This document shows, in pieces, positions 36,910 to 45,457 of a stretch of DNA of 64,000 nucleotides. This DNA comes from Campylobacter showae (GTDB lineage: Bacteria > Campylobacterota > Campylobacteria > Campylobacterales > Campylobacteraceae). The notes beneath the pieces are model-generated. The model worked only from the letters and a program-made list of their open reading frames with translations, was not told the DNA's origin and searched no databases. Positions within the stretch are counted from its first letter, which is position 1. Every line of letters starts with the position of its first letter. Both the position numbers and the translations under genes were made by a program. Location: positions 1,178,001-1,242,000 of the forward strand of contig NZ_CP012544.1 in NCBI RefSeq assembly GCF_004803815.1, in the 5' to 3' direction.

Positions 36910-37611
36910 TCAGTTTTTAGGCGCAGCACAAACGATGTTTGATAGGATTCGCTCCTGTTTTTTAGCGTCGGCGTCTATGACTTTACTCCTAAATTCCGCA
37001 GATCGAGCCCGCGTTTGCGTGCTGGCTAGCTTGCCGTCGCTAACGAAAAATTTAAAGTCTAGATTTTTGATCTCGGCGCTTTTGCCTTTTTTCACTCCGA
37101 TATCCATCAGGGTCGCGAAAAATTCGCTATTGTCGGGGTTTTCTTTATCGTAATAATTAGTAATGGCATGAGCTTTTACCGTCTTGCCCGCCGCAAAACT
37201 CTCACACACGGCGCCCGAGTCCGCGCTAAAAACTACGCTCTCCAATATGCCGCCGCCAAACTGATAAAACTTGACCTTTTTAGCATTTCTTAGAGTCGCA
37301 AGCTCGTTTTTATCGCGCATATTTATGTACTGGTAGCCAAATTTTTCCTTATCGTTAAGCTCCAAGACTATAAACGAAACCCCGTTTTGCGCGTACATAT
37401 CGCCAAGCTTCAGGTTTTGACCGTCTTTTTTTATGGGTGCCATACCGATGATATCGCCGTTTTTTTGCGCGTAAATTGCGCTCAAATTTTCTGAGAAAAA
37501 TGCGACATCGCCGACGGTGCCGTCATTTTCTAGATATTTGATCCAGTCCGGTTCAGGCGATACTACGCTAGCAGTTAGATGATCCTGCGAAGGCATGCAA
37601 CCGCCTAACAA
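36910..37611 (-). CDS. Putative lipoprotein, paralogue family member 3 (leader out of frame)
   Basis: The intact frame from TTG 37611 codes for LGGCMPSQDHLTAS onwards, 233 residues, homologous to the other two (KFYQFGGGILESVVFSADS, NLDFKF). The lipobox LGGC is present, but the hydrophobic leader ILSIAALAAL lies upstream in the same frame without any start codon. A GTG at 37644-37646 with AAGGA before it is one base out of frame: it would read through if the following A run had seven bases instead of six. So the leader is cut off by a one-base indel, or the gene is switched by slippage. Confidence 0.65.
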   Translation of the reverse strand: MLGGCMPSQDHLTASVVSPEPDWIKYLENDGTVGDVAFFSENLSAIYAQKNGDIIGMAPIKKDGQNLKLGDMYAQNGVSFIVLELNDKEKFGYQYINMRDKNELATLRNAKKVKFYQFGGGILESVVFSADSGAVCESFAAGKTVKAHAITNYYDKENPDNSEFFATLMDIGVKKGKSAEIKNLDFKFFVSDGKLASTQTRARSAEFRSKVIDADAKKQERILSNIVCAAPKN

Positions 37612-37678
37612 CGCAGCTAGAGCAGCTATAGATAAGATTTTTTCACTATTTTTTTCCTTTTTTACGGAGTAAATTTCG

Positions 37679-38998
37679 TTATTTGCCGAGGCAAAAGTTG
37701 CTAAACATTTCGTCTAAAATTTCACTTCTCTCAAACGGCTTCGTGATTGACGAGATTTGCTCTATTGCCGTGTTTAGCTCATAAGCAAAAAGCTCAAGCT
37801 CGGACCCCGCTAGCAAATTTAACGCTCTTTTTATCGCCTCGCTCGCTGCCTCGCAGCTTGAAATTTGACGAGTGGAATTTAGTAGTATCTCGCTCGTCTC
37901 CTGCGCGTCGAGATAGGTTTTTAGATTGCTTATTATCTCGTCCGTTCCTTGCTTTGCGCAGATTTTTATCGGATTTTCGGGGCTTATAAATTTAACGCCG
38001 AGGTCGCATTTATTTAGAACGTAAAAAATCTTTTTTTGCGACCTTTTTAAAAGCTCCAGGATCTCGTTATCCTGCTCGTCGGCCTCCTGCGATGCGTCAA
38101 AAATAGCCAGGATGACGTCGGCCTCCTTGATAGCTCGTAGCGAATACGAAATGCCGATCTGCTCGATCTTGCCCGCGTTTTTGCGGATGCCTGCCGTGTC
38201 GATGATGCGCACGAGGTGAGTGCCGATTTTTAGGGCTTCTTCGATACTGTCTCTAGTCGTGCCCGCTTCGTCGCTGATGATCGCACGCTCGTAGGATAAA
38301 AGCGAGTTTAAGATCGAGCTTTTGCCGACGTTTGGCTTGCCTACTATAGCTATTTTAAAGCCCTCGAGCAGCCCTTTTCTACTCTGACTTATGGCGACGA
38401 TTTTATCTAGTTTGGCGCTGTTTTGCTTTAGCATTTGGCTAATGCTCTCTAGCAAGTCGGCGGGCAGATCATCGTCGGCGTAGTCGATGCTAGTCTCCAC
38501 AAATGCCAGAGTTTTTACGAGTTCGGAGCGGATTTCATTCGCAAATTTAGCCAGATCGCCTCTCATCGTGCGAGCGATGATTTTGACGCTATCCTCGCTT
38601 TTTGCGTTTATGAGCGAGTTTATCGCCTCGATCTTGCTAAAATCCATCTTGCCGTTTATGAGTGCTCGCTTGCTAAACTCTCCTGCGCGCGCGAGTCTAG
38701 CGCCGTTTTTTATAAGCTCGCCCAAGATCAAATTTGCCACCACTAGTCCGCCGTGGAGCTGAAACTCCACCACGTCCTCGCCCGTGAAGCTGTGTGGGGC
38801 CTTAAAGTAAATAAGCAAGGCTTCGTCGATGAGCTCGCCTTCGGCGTAAATTTTAGTTAGAGTAGCATAACGCGGGATAAGAGAGGTGATTTTGGTGAGT
38901 TTTAGGGCCAGGCCAAGGGCGCCTGAGCCACTTAGCCTGATGATGGAGATCGAGCCTACGCCGTGTGCGGTGGCGACGGCGGCTATGGTCTCGTTCAT
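37679..38998 (-). CDS. mnmE: tRNA modification GTPase MnmE (TrmE)
   Basis: A 439-residue GTPase that, with MnmG, modifies U34 of certain tRNAs. The N-terminal folate-binding region includes LHGGLVVANLIL and RAGEFSKRALINGKMDFSKIEA. The G domain shows GKPNVGKSSILNSL (G1), TTRDSIEE (G2), DTAG (G3) and NKCD (G4). The C-terminus FCLGK holds the catalytic Cys. The start overlaps the stop of the Jag-like gene by four bases. Position corresponds to Cj0956c. Confidence 0.97.
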   Translation of the reverse strand: MNETIAAVATAHGVGSISIIRLSGSGALGLALKLTKITSLIPRYATLTKIYAEGELIDEALLIYFKAPHSFTGEDVVEFQLHGGLVVANLILGELIKNGARLARAGEFSKRALINGKMDFSKIEAINSLINAKSEDSVKIIARTMRGDLAKFANEIRSELVKTLAFVETSIDYADDDLPADLLESISQMLKQNSAKLDKIVAISQSRKGLLEGFKIAIVGKPNVGKSSILNSLLSYERAIISDEAGTTRDSIEEALKIGTHLVRIIDTAGIRKNAGKIEQIGISYSLRAIKEADVILAIFDASQEADEQDNEILELLKRSQKKIFYVLNKCDLGVKFISPENPIKICAKQGTDEIISNLKTYLDAQETSEILLNSTRQISSCEAASEAIKRALNLLAGSELELFAYELNTAIEQISSITKPFERSEILDEMFSNFCLGK

Positions 38999-40137
38999 TT
39001 TTTGATAAAGTCGTTCACGACTACGAACTGCCCGTCGCTATTTGACTTTACGCTTACATATTTGTCGGGGAATTTTTCGCGCAGCTTTTCAAGAGCGATC
39101 TTAACCAAAACGCCGTCTAAAGACTTGGTTTTAGCCTTGCCCGTTTCCTCCACGCGCTCGATTATTCCCTTTAGATACTGATCGATCGCGGCTTCTTGAT
39201 TTTGCAAAAACTGAGCGATCTCAAGGCGCACCGCAAGGCCGTATTTCGAGCTGATCCAGTTATAGAGCAGATATGAGATCGCCTTGTAGCGATAGCCCTC
39301 CTTGCCGATGAGTAGCGCCGCATCCTCGCCGTCAAGCTCGACTATCACGGTCTCGTCGTCAAATTTACGCACGTCTATCTTGTTTATAGTAAAGAAATTT
39401 CCGCCAAAAAGCTTCTCTACGCCCTGCTTTATCTCAGGCAATACTTTATCGATGTCGGCTTTTGGTTTTTGATCTTTTTGTTTTTGAGCCTGCGCTCGAT
39501 CGGCTCGGGAGTCTTGTTTTTCTTTTTTAGCTAAATTTGGCGCGGCTTGCGTCAAATTTGCCTCGCCAGTGGAAACTTGCGAGCCCAAATTTTCGCTAGC
39601 TGCGGTTTTTTCATCGCCTTCGTAAAAGTCGTTTTTGTTAAAGGTATCGATGATCGAGTGATCGAGGATACTTTTGCCGCTATCTTTTTTAGATTGTTCT
39701 TTTTTGTGCTGCTCTTTTTCTTTTACCTGGGGCTCTTTTTGCGGTTGTGCTTCTTCGACTTTAGGCTCGTTTGTCGCACACATTTCGTTTTGCTTTGACG
39801 CATGATTTTTGTGATGTTCGTGGCGATTTTTATGATTTTTTTTCTTTTCGCTTTTGTGATTTTGCTCTTCGCCGGAGCTCTCTTTTTTCTTAAATTCCTT
39901 CTTTTTCTCGCCGCCGTTTTCTTTATGACCGTTTTCGCGAGCGGCTTGAGGGGCTTTTTTTGCTTCCTTGTGCGCGCCCTCTTTTACTGCCTCGATGATC
40001 GCCGTTTTTTTGAAAAAACCCAAAAAACCGGAGTTCGGATTTTGTAAAATTTTGATATCAAGCTCCGTGACAGAGCAGTTTAGCTCCTCGGCGGCCTTTT
40101 GAAAAGCCTCTTGTAAATTTTCGGCTTCTATTCGCAT
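38995..40137 (-). CDS. Jag/KhpB-family RNA-binding protein
   Basis: A 380-residue protein. The Jag_N domain is at 1-50 (ENLQEAFQKAAEELNCS, GFLGFFKKTAII). A very long, Lys/Glu/Gln-rich disordered linker spans about 55-230, with histidine-rich stretches. The KH domain lies at about 255-320 (DDETVIVELDGEDAALLIGKEG). At the end, where R3H is expected, the sequence KIALEKLREKFPDKYVSV lacks the Arg-x3-His motif, so this part looks degenerate. Jag proteins bind RNA and affect cell-envelope growth. It is coupled to yidC upstream by TAATG. Confidence 0.85.
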   Translation of the reverse strand: MRIEAENLQEAFQKAAEELNCSVTELDIKILQNPNSGFLGFFKKTAIIEAVKEGAHKEAKKAPQAARENGHKENGGEKKKEFKKKESSGEEQNHKSEKKKNHKNRHEHHKNHASKQNEMCATNEPKVEEAQPQKEPQVKEKEQHKKEQSKKDSGKSILDHSIIDTFNKNDFYEGDEKTAASENLGSQVSTGEANLTQAAPNLAKKEKQDSRADRAQAQKQKDQKPKADIDKVLPEIKQGVEKLFGGNFFTINKIDVRKFDDETVIVELDGEDAALLIGKEGYRYKAISYLLYNWISSKYGLAVRLEIAQFLQNQEAAIDQYLKGIIERVEETGKAKTKSLDGVLVKIALEKLREKFPDKYVSVKSNSDGQFVVVNDFIKK

Positions 40138-41699
40138 TAGGCCTTTACCTCCGCTTTTTTATGCTTTTCAAAGAGCTTGTTTACGAAAACTTGCTGGATG
40201 ACCGAACAAACGTTGTTTACAAACCAGTAAAGCGTAAGTCCCGCAGGGAAAGTCACGAAGAAAAACGTAAAGATAAGCGGTAAAAATTTCATTATCTTTT
40301 CTTGCATCGGGTCGCTAAACGTGGTCGGCGTGAGCTTTTGCTGAAGAAACATTGTCGCACCCATCAAAATAGGCAGTACAAAATACGGATCCATCACCGA
40401 AAGGTCGTGTATCCAGAGTATCCACGGCGCCGCTTTTAGCTCGATCGCGTTTAGTAGTACGCGGTAAATCGCAAAGAAAATCGGAATCTGCATAAGTATC
40501 GGCAAGCAGCCGCCCATAGGATTCGCGCCGTTTTTCTTATATAGCTCCATCATGTGCATATTTAGCTTTTGCGGATCGCCTTTGTATTTGGCTTGCAGCT
40601 CTTTTACCTTCGGCGCTAGATCTTTGAGCTTATTCATTGATAACATACCCTTGTAAGTGAACCAGGAAAGCGCAATCCTAACAGTCAGCGTTAGTACGAC
40701 GATCGCCCAGCCCCAGTTACCGATGTAACCGTAAAGCCAATTTAAAAACGCAAACATCGGTTTTGCGATAAAGGTAAACCAGCCGTACTCTATGACGTCC
40801 ACGAGCTCCTCGTTTATCTGGCTTAAAGTCGCGTGGTCTTTAGCGCCAATGTAGCCTTTGGCTTTAAAATTTTGCTCGCCTTTTACGAATATCACCGCAT
40901 TGCCCGCGCCGTCTTTTGAAACTACGGGATTTAAAAGTCCGTCAAATTTAAAAAATAAAGCCGTGTAGTATCTGTCGCTAGCCGCGGCTATGTTTACGTT
41001 ATTAAAGCTCTCGGTCGCGTCTACGTCGCCGTCCTCGATGATAGTTAGCTTGCCATCATTATGCTTAAGTAGCGCACCGTGGACGGTGTAGCTGTCGATA
41101 GCGACGCTTGGACGAAAGCCTGGAGTCACGTAGTATTCGCCCGCGCTCACGCTAAGGTCTAGATCATAGCTTCCGTTTGGATAAAACGTGATTTTCTTGG
41201 TTACGCTAGAGCCTTCCAAATTTTGCGTTAAAACTATGCTTTTTGGCTCGCTGGCCAAATTTATCTCGCCAACGTCGCTCGTGTAAGCCACTTTAAAAGC
41301 TTGCTCATTTAAAGCTTTGTCGCTAAAGCGTACTTCAAGCGGTAGCGGCTGAGCGCCTGCTAGCTCGATGCGATTGCCTTCAGCGTTTTTATATTTTTCG
41401 TCGTTTAGATAAAATTTAGAAATTCTGCCTAGCTCGTCGATACGCGCCTCAAAGTGCTCGCCCTTTATCACGGCGATCTCGCGACTTTGCGTAGTTACAG
41501 CCTGCGGAGCGCCAGTAGCCGATGCGGTATTTGCGCTCGGAGCGGCGTTTGCTTGGCTTGATTGCTGCACAGCTACGGTTTGGTTTTGATCTGTCGGCAA
41601 ATTTTTAGGAATAAAAAAATAATCGTAAGCGATAAAAAAGATAAAAGATAAAACGGTCGCTAATAACACGCGTTTTTGAACTGACATATTGTCTAACAC
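40137..41699 (-). CDS. yidC: Membrane protein insertase YidC
   Basis: A 520-residue insertase with an N-terminal helix (VLLATVLSFIFFIAYDYFFIP), a linker rich in Ala, Gln and Thr, a large periplasmic beta domain (about 75-320), and the conserved five-helix core starting FAFLNWLYGYIGNWGWAIVVLTLTVRIALSWF with CLPILMQIPIFFAIYRVL. The GTG at 41699 is the chosen start: AAGGA lies six bases before it and it overlaps the yidD stop as TAGTG. The ATG four codons later lacks a ribosome site. It inserts inner-membrane proteins alone or with SecYEG. Cj0958c equivalent. Confidence 0.97.
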   Translation of the reverse strand: MLDNMSVQKRVLLATVLSFIFFIAYDYFFIPKNLPTDQNQTVAVQQSSQANAAPSANTASATGAPQAVTTQSREIAVIKGEHFEARIDELGRISKFYLNDEKYKNAEGNRIELAGAQPLPLEVRFSDKALNEQAFKVAYTSDVGEINLASEPKSIVLTQNLEGSSVTKKITFYPNGSYDLDLSVSAGEYYVTPGFRPSVAIDSYTVHGALLKHNDGKLTIIEDGDVDATESFNNVNIAAASDRYYTALFFKFDGLLNPVVSKDGAGNAVIFVKGEQNFKAKGYIGAKDHATLSQINEELVDVIEYGWFTFIAKPMFAFLNWLYGYIGNWGWAIVVLTLTVRIALSWFTYKGMLSMNKLKDLAPKVKELQAKYKGDPQKLNMHMMELYKKNGANPMGGCLPILMQIPIFFAIYRVLLNAIELKAAPWILWIHDLSVMDPYFVLPILMGATMFLQQKLTPTTFSDPMQEKIMKFLPLIFTFFFVTFPAGLTLYWFVNNVCSVIQQVFVNKLFEKHKKAEVKA

Positions 41700-42046
41700 T
41701 ATTTTTCCTTTTGAAAGTCTAAATTTTTAATAACATAGAATTTATTTTTTTTATACGGGACGAACCAAAATGCGATATGTGATTTTAAATTTTGATTGGA
41801 TATAAAAAAAGAGTTGAAATTTTTACTGATGACGGGGTAGTCGATGCCGCCCTTAAAGAGTTGATTACAGCGTAGAATTCTAAAAATAACCGCAAAGAGC
41901 GCCGAGAAAAAGCCGTTAAATTTGAACTGCCAAACGGCAAATTCCGAGCATGAGGGATAGTATCTGCAAGACTTCGGAGTAAATTTGGAGATATAATCTT
42001 GATATGCTTTTATCAAAAATAAAATAGCTTGTTTTATCATTTTCAT
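41699..42046 (-). CDS. yidD: Membrane protein insertion efficiency factor YidD
   Basis: A 115-residue protein starting [22 protein letters not shown], with the family core PKSCRYYPSCSEFAVWQFKFNGF (two conserved Cys) and RILRCNQLFKGGIDYPV. The ATG at 42046 overlaps the rnpA stop as ATGA; upstream ATGs lie inside rnpA and are not used. The C-terminal 35 residues are longer and more basic than the core needs. YidD acts at the inner face of the membrane with YidC. Confidence 0.9.
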   Translation of the reverse strand: MKMIKQAILFLIKAYQDYISKFTPKSCRYYPSCSEFAVWQFKFNGFFSALFAVIFRILRCNQLFKGGIDYPVISKNFNSFFISNQNLKSHIAFWFVPYKKNKFYVIKNLDFQKEK

Positions 42047-42387
42047 ATGCCTGATTTTATACATCCGAGTTTTTTCATAGCCCAAGAGATATTTTTTTTG
42101 AGCTTTAAAAACGAGCTTTTCTCTAGCCCGTTTTTAACGACTATCACGTAAATGCCGTCCGCAAGCTCATTTGAAATCTCGACGACGACCGCTCGCAAAA
42201 GTCTTTTACATCGGTTGCGAACGACGGCTTTGCCTACCTTTTTGCTAGCTACGACGGCTAATTTGTTTTCATTGCAAGGCTTAAAAAAGACTATCGCCTC
42301 CTCGCAGTGCCATTTGATGGCCTCTTTGTAGACGCTTGAAAACTCCTTTTGGCTGCTTATAGGGCTAAATTTGCTTAAACGGCCAAT
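42043..42387 (-). CDS. rnpA: Ribonuclease P protein component RnpA, unusual start
   Basis: The protein part of RNase P, about 114 residues. Its core is clear: [18 protein letters not shown], then [27 protein letters not shown] with the RNR motif that binds RNA. There is no ATG, GTG or TTG in frame between the TAA at about 42434 and the conserved region. The best-placed candidate is ATT at 42385-42387, with AAAGG seven to eight bases upstream, overlapping the last codons of rpmH. The end overlaps yidD. The coding assignment is firm; the start is inference. Confidence 0.85.
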   Translation of the reverse strand: MGRLSKFSPISSQKEFSSVYKEAIKWHCEEAIVFFKPCNENKLAVVASKKVGKAVVRNRCKRLLRAVVVEISNELADGIYVIVVKNGLEKSSFLKLKKNISWAMKKLGCIKSGI

Positions 42388-42509
42388 CTTGCTCTGCCTT
42401 TTGCGCGTCTTGCGTTTAGCACTTTGCGGCCGTTTTTAGTTTTCATGCGGACGCGAAACCCATGAGTGCGTTTTCTAGGGGTTTTATGAGGTTGGTATGT
42501 TCTTTTCAT
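42375..42509 (-). CDS. rpmH: 50S ribosomal protein L34
   Basis: A 44-residue protein, [19 protein letters not shown] to the end [10 protein letters not shown], the near-invariant L34 sequence. AAGGAAAAA precedes the ATG. It opens the conserved rpmH-rnpA-yidD-yidC-jag-mnmE operon and its last codons overlap the start of rnpA. Confidence 0.97.
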   Translation of the reverse strand: MKRTYQPHKTPRKRTHGFRVRMKTKNGRKVLNARRAKGRARLAV

Positions 42510-42613
42510 AAATTTTTCCTTATGGTGATTTTGATATAAGTCGGTGATTTTATCAACAAATCGCTTAAAATCCTTTTAATAAATTTTTAAACTTCGTTTT
42601 AAAATAATAAAAA

Positions 42614-42619
42614 TATAAT
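42614..42619 (+). promoter_or_regulatory. -10 element (TATAAT) for the GNAT gene
   Basis: AAATATAATCGC holds a perfect TATAAT 26 bases before the TTG start at 42645, in AT-rich DNA divergent from rpmH. Confidence 0.5.
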
Positions 42620-42644
42620 CGCTTATTAAAATTTAGGAGCAAAT

Positions 42645-43121
42645 TTGCCTTACGTTATTAGAAAAGCATCCAGAGCCGACGTCCCGGCCGTTTGCGAGCT
42701 GGTTAAAGAGCTGGCCGCGTACGAAAAAATGTGCGATGAAGTAAAATTTACGCCCGAAATTTTTGCGGAGTCTGTTTTTGAGAAAGACTATGCCAGGATT
42801 TTAGTCTGCGAAAGCGAGGGCAAAATCGTCGCCTACGCGATATATTTTTACACCTTTTCCACGTTTTTGGGACTTGGCGGGATGTATTTGGAGGATTTGT
42901 ACGTCCAAAAAGAGTATCGCAACAAAGGCATAGGAAAAGAGTTTTTTAGGCATCTAGCTCAAATTTGCAAGGATGAAAATCTGCAACGCCTCGAGTGGGC
43001 GTGCCTGCACTGGAACGAGCCCGGCATCAAATTTTACGAAAAAATGGGCGCGAAAAACCAGTCCGAGCAGTGGCGAAACTACCGCCTGAACGGCGAAAAT
43101 TTAAGCAAACTCGCGCTTTGA
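42645..43121 (+). CDS. GNAT-family N-acetyltransferase
   Basis: A 158-residue acetyltransferase. It begins YVIRKASRADVPAVCELVKELA, and the acetyl-CoA motif A is YLEDLYVQKEYRNKGIGKEFFRHL (Arg/Gln-x-x-Gly-x-Gly/Ala variant); the end WACLHWNEPGIKFYEKMGAKN is typical of the diamine/SSAT-like subgroup. The start is TTG with TAGGAG six bases upstream. It corresponds to Cj0962. The acceptor is unknown; polyamines are one possibility by similarity. Confidence 0.85.
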   Translation: MPYVIRKASRADVPAVCELVKELAAYEKMCDEVKFTPEIFAESVFEKDYARILVCESEGKIVAYAIYFYTFSTFLGLGGMYLEDLYVQKEYRNKGIGKEFFRHLAQICKDENLQRLEWACLHWNEPGIKFYEKMGAKNQSEQWRNYRLNGENLSKLAL

Positions 43122-43160
43122 TTTATCTGTTTTTAACGCCCTTTTGGATATTATCGCGCG

Positions 43161-43790
43161 ATGAGTTACGCAAACGAAATTTTAAGAGAACTTTACTATC
43201 TTAGGGCGTTCGGATATAAGTTTGCCGATTTTTCGCCTTCGCTCGCGGCCTTGCCGAGAAGTCTTGCTGAGCTAAACGCAAGCATCAAAGAGTGCAATCT
43301 ATGCGACCTTTGCAAGAGCGCAAATCACGCTCTAACGGGCCTTGGCGATAAAAGCGCCAAAGTAGTTTTCGTATTTGACGCGCCAAACACCGCCGAGGAT
43401 GCGAGCGGAGAGTTTCTAGCCGGCGACGATAAATTTTTGCAAAATTTAAACGAGCTAGCGGGGCTTAAAAAGGACGAAATTTACGTCACGAGCCTGCTAA
43501 AATGCAAACCCGCCGCCAAAGTTCCGACAAACGCTTACGAGCTTTGCGAGCCGTATTTTAGCGCGGAAGCCCGCCTAGTCGCGCCAAAGCTCATCGTAGC
43601 GCTTGGCGAAGAGGTTTTTTACAAAATGATAAAACAAAGCGCGCAAAGCTTTGAAACCATAAGGGGAAACATAATGAAATTTAAGCACTCGGCCTTGCTG
43701 GCGACCTATTCGCCGACCGTCGTAGCGAAAAATCCAAGTAAAAAAGAGCTGTTTTTCAGCGATCTAAAAAAGATAAAAGAGTACCTATGA
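43161..43790 (+). CDS. Family 4-type uracil-DNA glycosylase
   Basis: A 209-residue DNA repair enzyme of the Fe-S UDG type. Cysteines in ECNLCDLCKS (C45, C48, C51), LLKCKPAAKVPTNAYELCEPYF further on, and APKLIVALGEE fit the family. The motif 1 position reads FVFDAPNTAEDASGEFLAG, where family 4 has GExPG-x-x-ED-x-x-G, so the first Gly-Glu is replaced by FD. It removes uracil from DNA. Its stop overlaps the next start by four bases. Cj0963 equivalent. Confidence 0.85.
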   Translation: MSYANEILRELYYLRAFGYKFADFSPSLAALPRSLAELNASIKECNLCDLCKSANHALTGLGDKSAKVVFVFDAPNTAEDASGEFLAGDDKFLQNLNELAGLKKDEIYVTSLLKCKPAAKVPTNAYELCEPYFSAEARLVAPKLIVALGEEVFYKMIKQSAQSFETIRGNIMKFKHSALLATYSPTVVAKNPSKKELFFSDLKKIKEYL

Positions 43791-44986
43791 GAAAAATTTT
43801 AACCGTTTTATTGATCTGTTCAGCGCTATTTGCCAGGAGCGACAAACCCTCCGATATCCCACCTGCGAGCGAAATTTATATAAATTTAGAACCCGTTAAA
43901 TGCAGCGACGCATGTTTACTAGAACTCGTTAGAGAAGGTCTTTTGCACAGTTTTTTAGCTCGCTATGAAGGTAGCTCCAATCAAGAAATTTTACAAGCCT
44001 TTAACGCACTAAACGGCTCATACGTAAACGCCGGCACCGAGAGCCTGACGCCAAGCTCAAACGCCGAATTTAAGATCGCCGTCATCATCCCGCAAGATAG
44101 CATAAAAAGCTACGCCGGCGTCGTTTCAAACGCGGTTATCGCCTACGCCATAAGGCAAAATGCCGCCATCGACGTTAAATTTTACAACATCGGCAACGAA
44201 GCCCCAAGCGCTATCGACGGCGCTATATCTCGCGCTAGAGGCGAAAACATCGCATATATCATCGCGCCGTTTACGCCTGTGGGCGCAAAATATCTAAACG
44301 AGGTTTTAGATCCGTCCATGACGGCTTTTGTGCCGACTCTGCACATCTCTAGCGTTGATTCGCCGCAGGAGAATCTGATATTTGGCGGTATAGACTACAA
44401 AGGGCAGGTTGAAAAGCTGCTAAATTTCTCAAACGGCCAAGTCGCGGCGTTTTCTGACGGCAGCGCGCTAGGAGCGGCGCTAAATCGCTATGCGGACGAG
44501 CTTAGCGGCGGGCTAGCCTACGAAAACGAGATCGAAAGCGGCGCGACCGATCTAAAGCCGATGCTATCTGGCAACTCAAGGCTAAGCGGCGCGACCGTTT
44601 TCCTAAACGTTCCGCTAGTAAAAGCTTCGATGGTGAGCTCCCAAATGCGCCTTTACGACGTCAAATTTAACGCCCTTTTAAGCACGCAGATCAACTATGC
44701 GCCGAGCATCTTTAAACTCATGCAACCGCAAGATAGAGAAAAGCTCTACATAGCAAACTCGATCTCCAAAACTGACGGCGCGCTGGACTCAAACAACGAA
44801 ATTTTGGGGCAAAATTTAAACTTTAACTGGGTTGGTTACTCCGCTAGCGCCGGGCTTGACTACATCTACGCGACCTACCTAAACCGCGGCGCGCAGAGGC
44901 TTTTTAGCGAGAGCGTCGAGGACTCGCAGGTCATATACGATACAAAGGTTTTAAAAGCCGGCGAATACGGCTTTTACGAGCAATAA
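43787..44986 (+). CDS. Periplasmic protein, binding-protein-like (Cj0964 type)
   Basis: A 399-residue exported protein (signal MRKILTVLLICSALFARS). The mature part includes FKIAVIIPQDSIKSYAGVVSNAVIAYAIRQNAAIDVKFYN and AAFSDGSALGAALNRYADELSGG, a pattern like the periplasmic-binding-protein type I fold (as in LpoA or branched-chain amino-acid binding proteins). A Cys pair CSDACLLEL lies near the N-terminus. It is coupled to the UDG gene and its end overlaps the convergent thioesterase gene by 13 bases. The ligand is unknown. Confidence 0.75.
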   Translation: MRKILTVLLICSALFARSDKPSDIPPASEIYINLEPVKCSDACLLELVREGLLHSFLARYEGSSNQEILQAFNALNGSYVNAGTESLTPSSNAEFKIAVIIPQDSIKSYAGVVSNAVIAYAIRQNAAIDVKFYNIGNEAPSAIDGAISRARGENIAYIIAPFTPVGAKYLNEVLDPSMTAFVPTLHISSVDSPQENLIFGGIDYKGQVEKLLNFSNGQVAAFSDGSALGAALNRYADELSGGLAYENEIESGATDLKPMLSGNSRLSGATVFLNVPLVKASMVSSQMRLYDVKFNALLSTQINYAPSIFKLMQPQDREKLYIANSISKTDGALDSNNEILGQNLNFNWVGYSASAGLDYIYATYLNRGAQRLFSESVEDSQVIYDTKVLKAGEYGFYEQ

Positions 44987-45372
44987 GAGGAGAGAAAATC
45001 CACTATCTCCTCGCTCATCTTAGCGGGCTTCATGTTGCTAACAAACGCAACCTCGACGTCCGCTTCAAAGACGAGCTCAGGCTGGCATTCGCCGCTTAAA
45101 TTTGCGATTTTATAAATTTTCTGATTTATGAGTGCGGAGGCTTTTTTTAGGTTCGTCACGCTCGTTTTTACCTCGAGCAGATCGCCAAGAACGGCCGGTT
45201 TTTTAAATTTCGCCCGAATCTCGCTCACGACGAAATGCCCGTCCTTGCTAAAAGGCTTAACATTTGAGCCGAAAAACATCTCACTGCGCGCCCTTTCGCA
45301 GTATTTTATATAGTTTGCGTGATAGACTATACCACCCGCGTCGGTATCTTCGTAGTAGATTCGTATTTTCAT
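44974..45372 (-). CDS. YbgC-family acyl-CoA thioesterase
   Basis: A 132-residue hot-dog-fold thioesterase. The active-site motif YEDTDAGGIVYHANYIKYCERARSE is diagnostic of the YbgC/4-hydroxybenzoyl-CoA type, with the catalytic Asp in DTD; EIRAKFKKPAVLGDLLEV follows. It probably hydrolyses acyl-CoA or acyl-ACP linked to phospholipid metabolism. No Tol-Pal gene lies beside it here. Convergent with the 43787 gene, overlapping by 13 bases. Corresponds to Cj0965c. Confidence 0.9.
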   Translation of the reverse strand: MKIRIYYEDTDAGGIVYHANYIKYCERARSEMFFGSNVKPFSKDGHFVVSEIRAKFKKPAVLGDLLEVKTSVTNLKKASALINQKIYKIANLSGECQPELVFEADVEVAFVSNMKPAKMSEEIVDFLSSYCS

Positions 45373-45457
45373 CGCTTGCCTTTATGCTTAAAGTCTCACG
45401 AATTTTACCCGTTTTTCTTAAAAGATTGATTATAAAAGCGTCGCCGTCAAAATTTAA

